A DNA stretch of 64,000 nt from Roseiarcus sp963787135. GTDB taxonomy: Bacteria; Pseudomonadota; Alphaproteobacteria; Rhizobiales; Beijerinckiaceae. Position 1 is the stretch's first letter. The number at the start of each line of letters is the position of its first letter. The notes under the pieces were generated by a model. The model was not told the origin of the DNA. It made no database searches and saw only the letters and a list, made by a program, of their open reading frames with translations. Shown here piece after piece: positions 61,733 through 64,000 of the stretch. The stretch lies in the NCBI GenBank assembly GCA_963787135.1, contig CAWBBW010000016.1, positions 1-64,000 on the forward strand, written 5' to 3'. The translations under genes were made by a program, and so were the position numbers.

Positions 61733-62748
61733 GCGCGGCTCAGCCAACGGCGCTCACGCGCCGGCTCGAGGCGCATATGCATCGCCGCGCGCGCTGGCGA
61801 TGGTCAGAGATCGTCTTCTGGGCCGCCCTGCCCGCGGTCATCGTCCTCGTCCCCTCGCGCGACGCGCTGATCAACGAAATTCTGGTCGCGGGCCTCTTCG
61901 CGCTGTCGCTCGACCTTATTCTCGGACTGACCGGCATCGTCTCGCTCGGACAGGCGGCGTTCTTCGGCCTCGGCGGCTATGCGGCGGCCATCTTCGCGAG
62001 CAAGGGCTTTACCGACCCGATGCTCGGGCTGGTCGTCGGGGCTGCCGCCGCAGCCGTTGTCGGGCTCGCGACCGCGCCCTTGTTGCTGCGCGGTTCGGAC
62101 CTGACGCGACTGATGGTGACGCTCGGCGTTTCGCTGATGTTGGGCGAGCTCGCGAACCGTAACGGCTGGCTGACCGGCGGGGCGGACGGACTTAACTTTT
62201 CGATCGGCAAAGTGCTGGGCCTCTTCCCGATCGGCTTCACCGGGCAGCGGAACGCGGCGCTCTACAGCCTTGCCGTCCTGTTCATCCTCTTCGCCCTTGC
62301 GCGGCGTCTGGCGCAATCGCCGTTCGGGCTCGCGCTGGCGGCGATCCGCGAAAACCGCTTGCGCGCGGGCGCGCTCGGCATCGCGACCTCGCGGCGCATC
62401 GTGGCGATCTATACCGTTTCGGCGGCCTACGCCGGCGCGGCCGGCGCCCTGCTCGCCCAAACGACCCAGATCGTGTCGCTCGATCTCTTCGATTTCCACC
62501 GCTCTGCCGACGTGATGCTGATGCTGATCATCGGCGGCGCCGGTTATCTCTATGGCGGCATCATCGGCGCGGCGGTGTTCATCGTGCTGAGGGACGTGAT
62601 CTCGGCTGCGACGCCCGAGTATTGGGAATTCTGGATCGGCGCGCTGCTGGTCGCGCTGGTGCTGATCGGCCGCGAGCGCATTCACGACTTCGCCGTTCGC
62701 GCCGCCTCTTCTCTCGTCCCCAAACACGTTCGCGAGGACGCGGCGTGA
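61729..62748 (+). CDS. ABC transporter permease LivM type (second copy)
   Basis: The 339-residue membrane protein has LDLILGLTGIVSLGQAAFFG, AAIRENRLRAGALGIATSRR and GYLYGGIIGAAVFIVLRDVI, the LivM pattern. It overlaps livH (ATGA) and livG (GTGA) by four bases each. It is part of the putative aromatic-acid importer with the upstream binding protein. Confidence 0.92.
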   Translation: MSAAQPTALTRRLEAHMHRRARWRWSEIVFWAALPAVIVLVPSRDALINEILVAGLFALSLDLILGLTGIVSLGQAAFFGLGGYAAAIFASKGFTDPMLGLVVGAAAAAVVGLATAPLLLRGSDLTRLMVTLGVSLMLGELANRNGWLTGGADGLNFSIGKVLGLFPIGFTGQRNAALYSLAVLFILFALARRLAQSPFGLALAAIRENRLRAGALGIATSRRIVAIYTVSAAYAGAAGALLAQTTQIVSLDLFDFHRSADVMLMLIIGGAGYLYGGIIGAAVFIVLRDVISAATPEYWEFWIGALLVALVLIGRERIHDFAVRAASSLVPKHVREDAA

Positions 62749-63500
62749 GTGCGCCGGCGCTGGAGGCGCGCGGGCTCGCCAAGCGGTTCGGCGCGCTTCA
62801 GGCCACCGACAATGTGTCTTTCTCGATTCAGGCGGGGGCGCGGCAGGCGTTGATCGGGCCGAACGGCGCCGGCAAGACGACGCTCATCAATCTCCTGACC
62901 GGCGTCGTCGAGCCGAGCGAAGGGCAGGTTCTGCTGCAAGACCGTAACGTCACGACGCTGTCGTCCAGCCAGAGGGTGCGGCTCGGGCTTTCACGCACGT
63001 TCCAGATCAATCAGCTTTTTCCTCATATGACGCCGGCCGAGTCGCTTGGGCTGGCGATCTCCGAGCGCAACGGCTCGGGCGCCGATTTCTGGCGGGTCGC
63101 CGGCACGCGGCCTGCGATCATCGCCGAGATCGAGAATCTGCTGACGCGTTTCGGCCTCGAGGGCGAGATGGACCACCCGACGCGCAAGCTGCCTTACGGC
63201 AAACAGCGCCTGCTCGAGATCGCGCTGGCGCTGGCGACCCGCCCGCGCGTGCTGCTGCTCGACGAGCCCGCGGCCGGCGTGCCGGAGGAGGAACGCCAGG
63301 ACATTCTGGCGGCGCTGTCTGCGCTCCCGGCGGACGTCGCCATCCTCCTGATCGAGCACGACATGGATCTCGTCTTCACCTTCGCCACCCGCATCTCGGT
63401 GCTGGTCGCCGGGCGGCTCTTGACCGAGGGCGAGCCGGAAGAGATCGCGAAAGATGAGCGCGTTCGGGCGGTCTATCTCGGCGAGGACGGGCATGAGTGA
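62745..63500 (+). CDS. ABC transporter ATP-binding protein LivG type (second copy)
   Basis: The 251-residue ATPase has Walker A GPNGAGKTTLINLLTG, LSRTFQINQLFPHMTPAESL, signature LPYGKQRLLEIALALA and Walker B LLLDEPAAGVPEEE. The GTG at 62745 overlaps the livM stop. It ends eight bases into livF. Confidence 0.93.
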   Translation: MSAPALEARGLAKRFGALQATDNVSFSIQAGARQALIGPNGAGKTTLINLLTGVVEPSEGQVLLQDRNVTTLSSSQRVRLGLSRTFQINQLFPHMTPAESLGLAISERNGSGADFWRVAGTRPAIIAEIENLLTRFGLEGEMDHPTRKLPYGKQRLLEIALALATRPRVLLLDEPAAGVPEEERQDILAALSALPADVAILLIEHDMDLVFTFATRISVLVAGRLLTEGEPEEIAKDERVRAVYLGEDGHE

Positions 63501-64000
63501 GCTCCTCCGCGTCGAGTCCTTGAGCGCCGGCTACGGCGAGGCGCGGGTCATCCAGGGCCTCACCTTTGCGCTCGAGGATGGCCGGTCGCTGGCGCTTCTG
63601 GGGCGCAACGGCGTCGGGAAGACGACCCTCATCGATACGCTGATCGGCGTGACCACCCGTTTCGGCGGACGCATCCTCTTGGCCGGCGAGGACATCGCTT
63701 CGCTGCCGCCGCATGCGCGGGCGCGACGCGGCGTCGGCTGGACGCCGCAAGAGCGCAACATCTTCCGCTCGCTGACGGTCGAGGAAAACCTGACCGCGGT
63801 CGCGCTACCCGGCGACTGGACGCCGAAGCGCGTTTACGGGCTCTTTCCCCGCCTCGAGGAACGGCGCACCAATATGGGGCGGCAATTGTCGGGCGGCGAA
63901 CAGCAGATGCTGGCGATCGGCCGCGCGCTCGTGCTGAACCCGCGCCTCTTGCTGCTCGACGAGCCGACCGAGGGCCTGGCTCCGATCATAGTCGACGAGC
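63493..64000 (+). CDS. ABC transporter ATP-binding protein LivF type (second copy), 3' end beyond the window
   Basis: The visible 169 residues start MSELLRVESLSAGYGEARVI and include Walker A GRNGVGKTTLIDTLIG, signature LSGGEQQMLAIGRALVL and Walker B LLLLDEPTEGLAPIIVDE, where the window stops. The ATG overlaps the livG end by eight bases. This is the standard LivF pattern. Confidence 0.93.
   Translation, partial: MSELLRVESLSAGYGEARVIQGLTFALEDGRSLALLGRNGVGKTTLIDTLIGVTTRFGGRILLAGEDIASLPPHARARRGVGWTPQERNIFRSLTVEENLTAVALPGDWTPKRVYGLFPRLEERRTNMGRQLSGGEQQMLAIGRALVLNPRLLLLDEPTEGLAPIIVDE

Overview
The window is a GC-rich stretch of an alphaproteobacterial chromosome, most likely order Hyphomicrobiales (Rhizobiales). 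The evidence is the gene order murC-murB-ddl-ftsQ-ftsA-ftsZ-lpxC-bamD-recN, the block murA-DUF2948-hisD-UPF0262, two CtrA-type boxes (TTAA-N7-TTAA), an ethylmalonyl-CoA-pathway hydratase and betaine-lipid genes (btaAB). The family cannot be fixed from sequence alone. No insertion sequences, integrases, rRNA genes or CRISPR arrays were seen.

Layout. 0-3 kb: tRNA-Ala (cut by the window edge), a YggT protein, mesaconyl-CoA hydratase, an isochorismatase-fold protein lacking the usual cysteine, tRNA-Trp, tRNA-Gly and a NIPSNAP protein. 3-19 kb: division and envelope genes (murC to recN, then murA, hisD and an EtfB-type lysine methyltransferase). 19-29.7 kb: a retropepsin-like protein, an acyl desaturase, an SDR, tRNA-Thr, an NCS2 permease with an extra C-terminal domain, kdsD, an outer-membrane barrel, galU and galE. 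29.8-33.2 kb: a branched-chain-type ABC transporter (livGFHM) without a binding protein. 33.2-35 kb: a PHB depolymerase coupled to a frameshifted phasin, behind a perfect palindrome. 36-40.6 kb: a glycan-type island (epimerase, GT90 glycosyltransferase, methyltransferase) in which two different enzymes end in the same triple-repeat module. 40.8-48.5 kb: HugZ-like protein, bolA, purL, btaBA with a Pho-box-like site, and a D,D-carboxypeptidase.

48.7-64 kb is an aromatic-catabolism region. A shikimate dehydrogenase-like protein and an MHS transporter precede a minus-strand operon, ligJ-ligK-ligI-ligA-ligB-ligC, that encodes protocatechuate 4,5-cleavage down to pyruvate and oxaloacetate. A second ligA-ligB pair follows, with its own terminator. 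Divergent from that pair lie a ferredoxin, a DUF1932-type dehydrogenase and a complete HAAT transporter (binding protein, livH, livM, livG, livF; livF runs off the window).

Six genes carry apparent frameshifts, seven shifts in all. Five are single extra bases inside GAACTC/GAGTTC or GAGCTC; removing the base restores both the reading frame and a GANTC site, the methylation target of CcrM. This pattern looks more like base-calling errors at methylated sites than gene decay, so the affected genes (phasin, dacA tail, ModA-like protein, DUF1932 dehydrogenase, second livH) may be intact in the organism.
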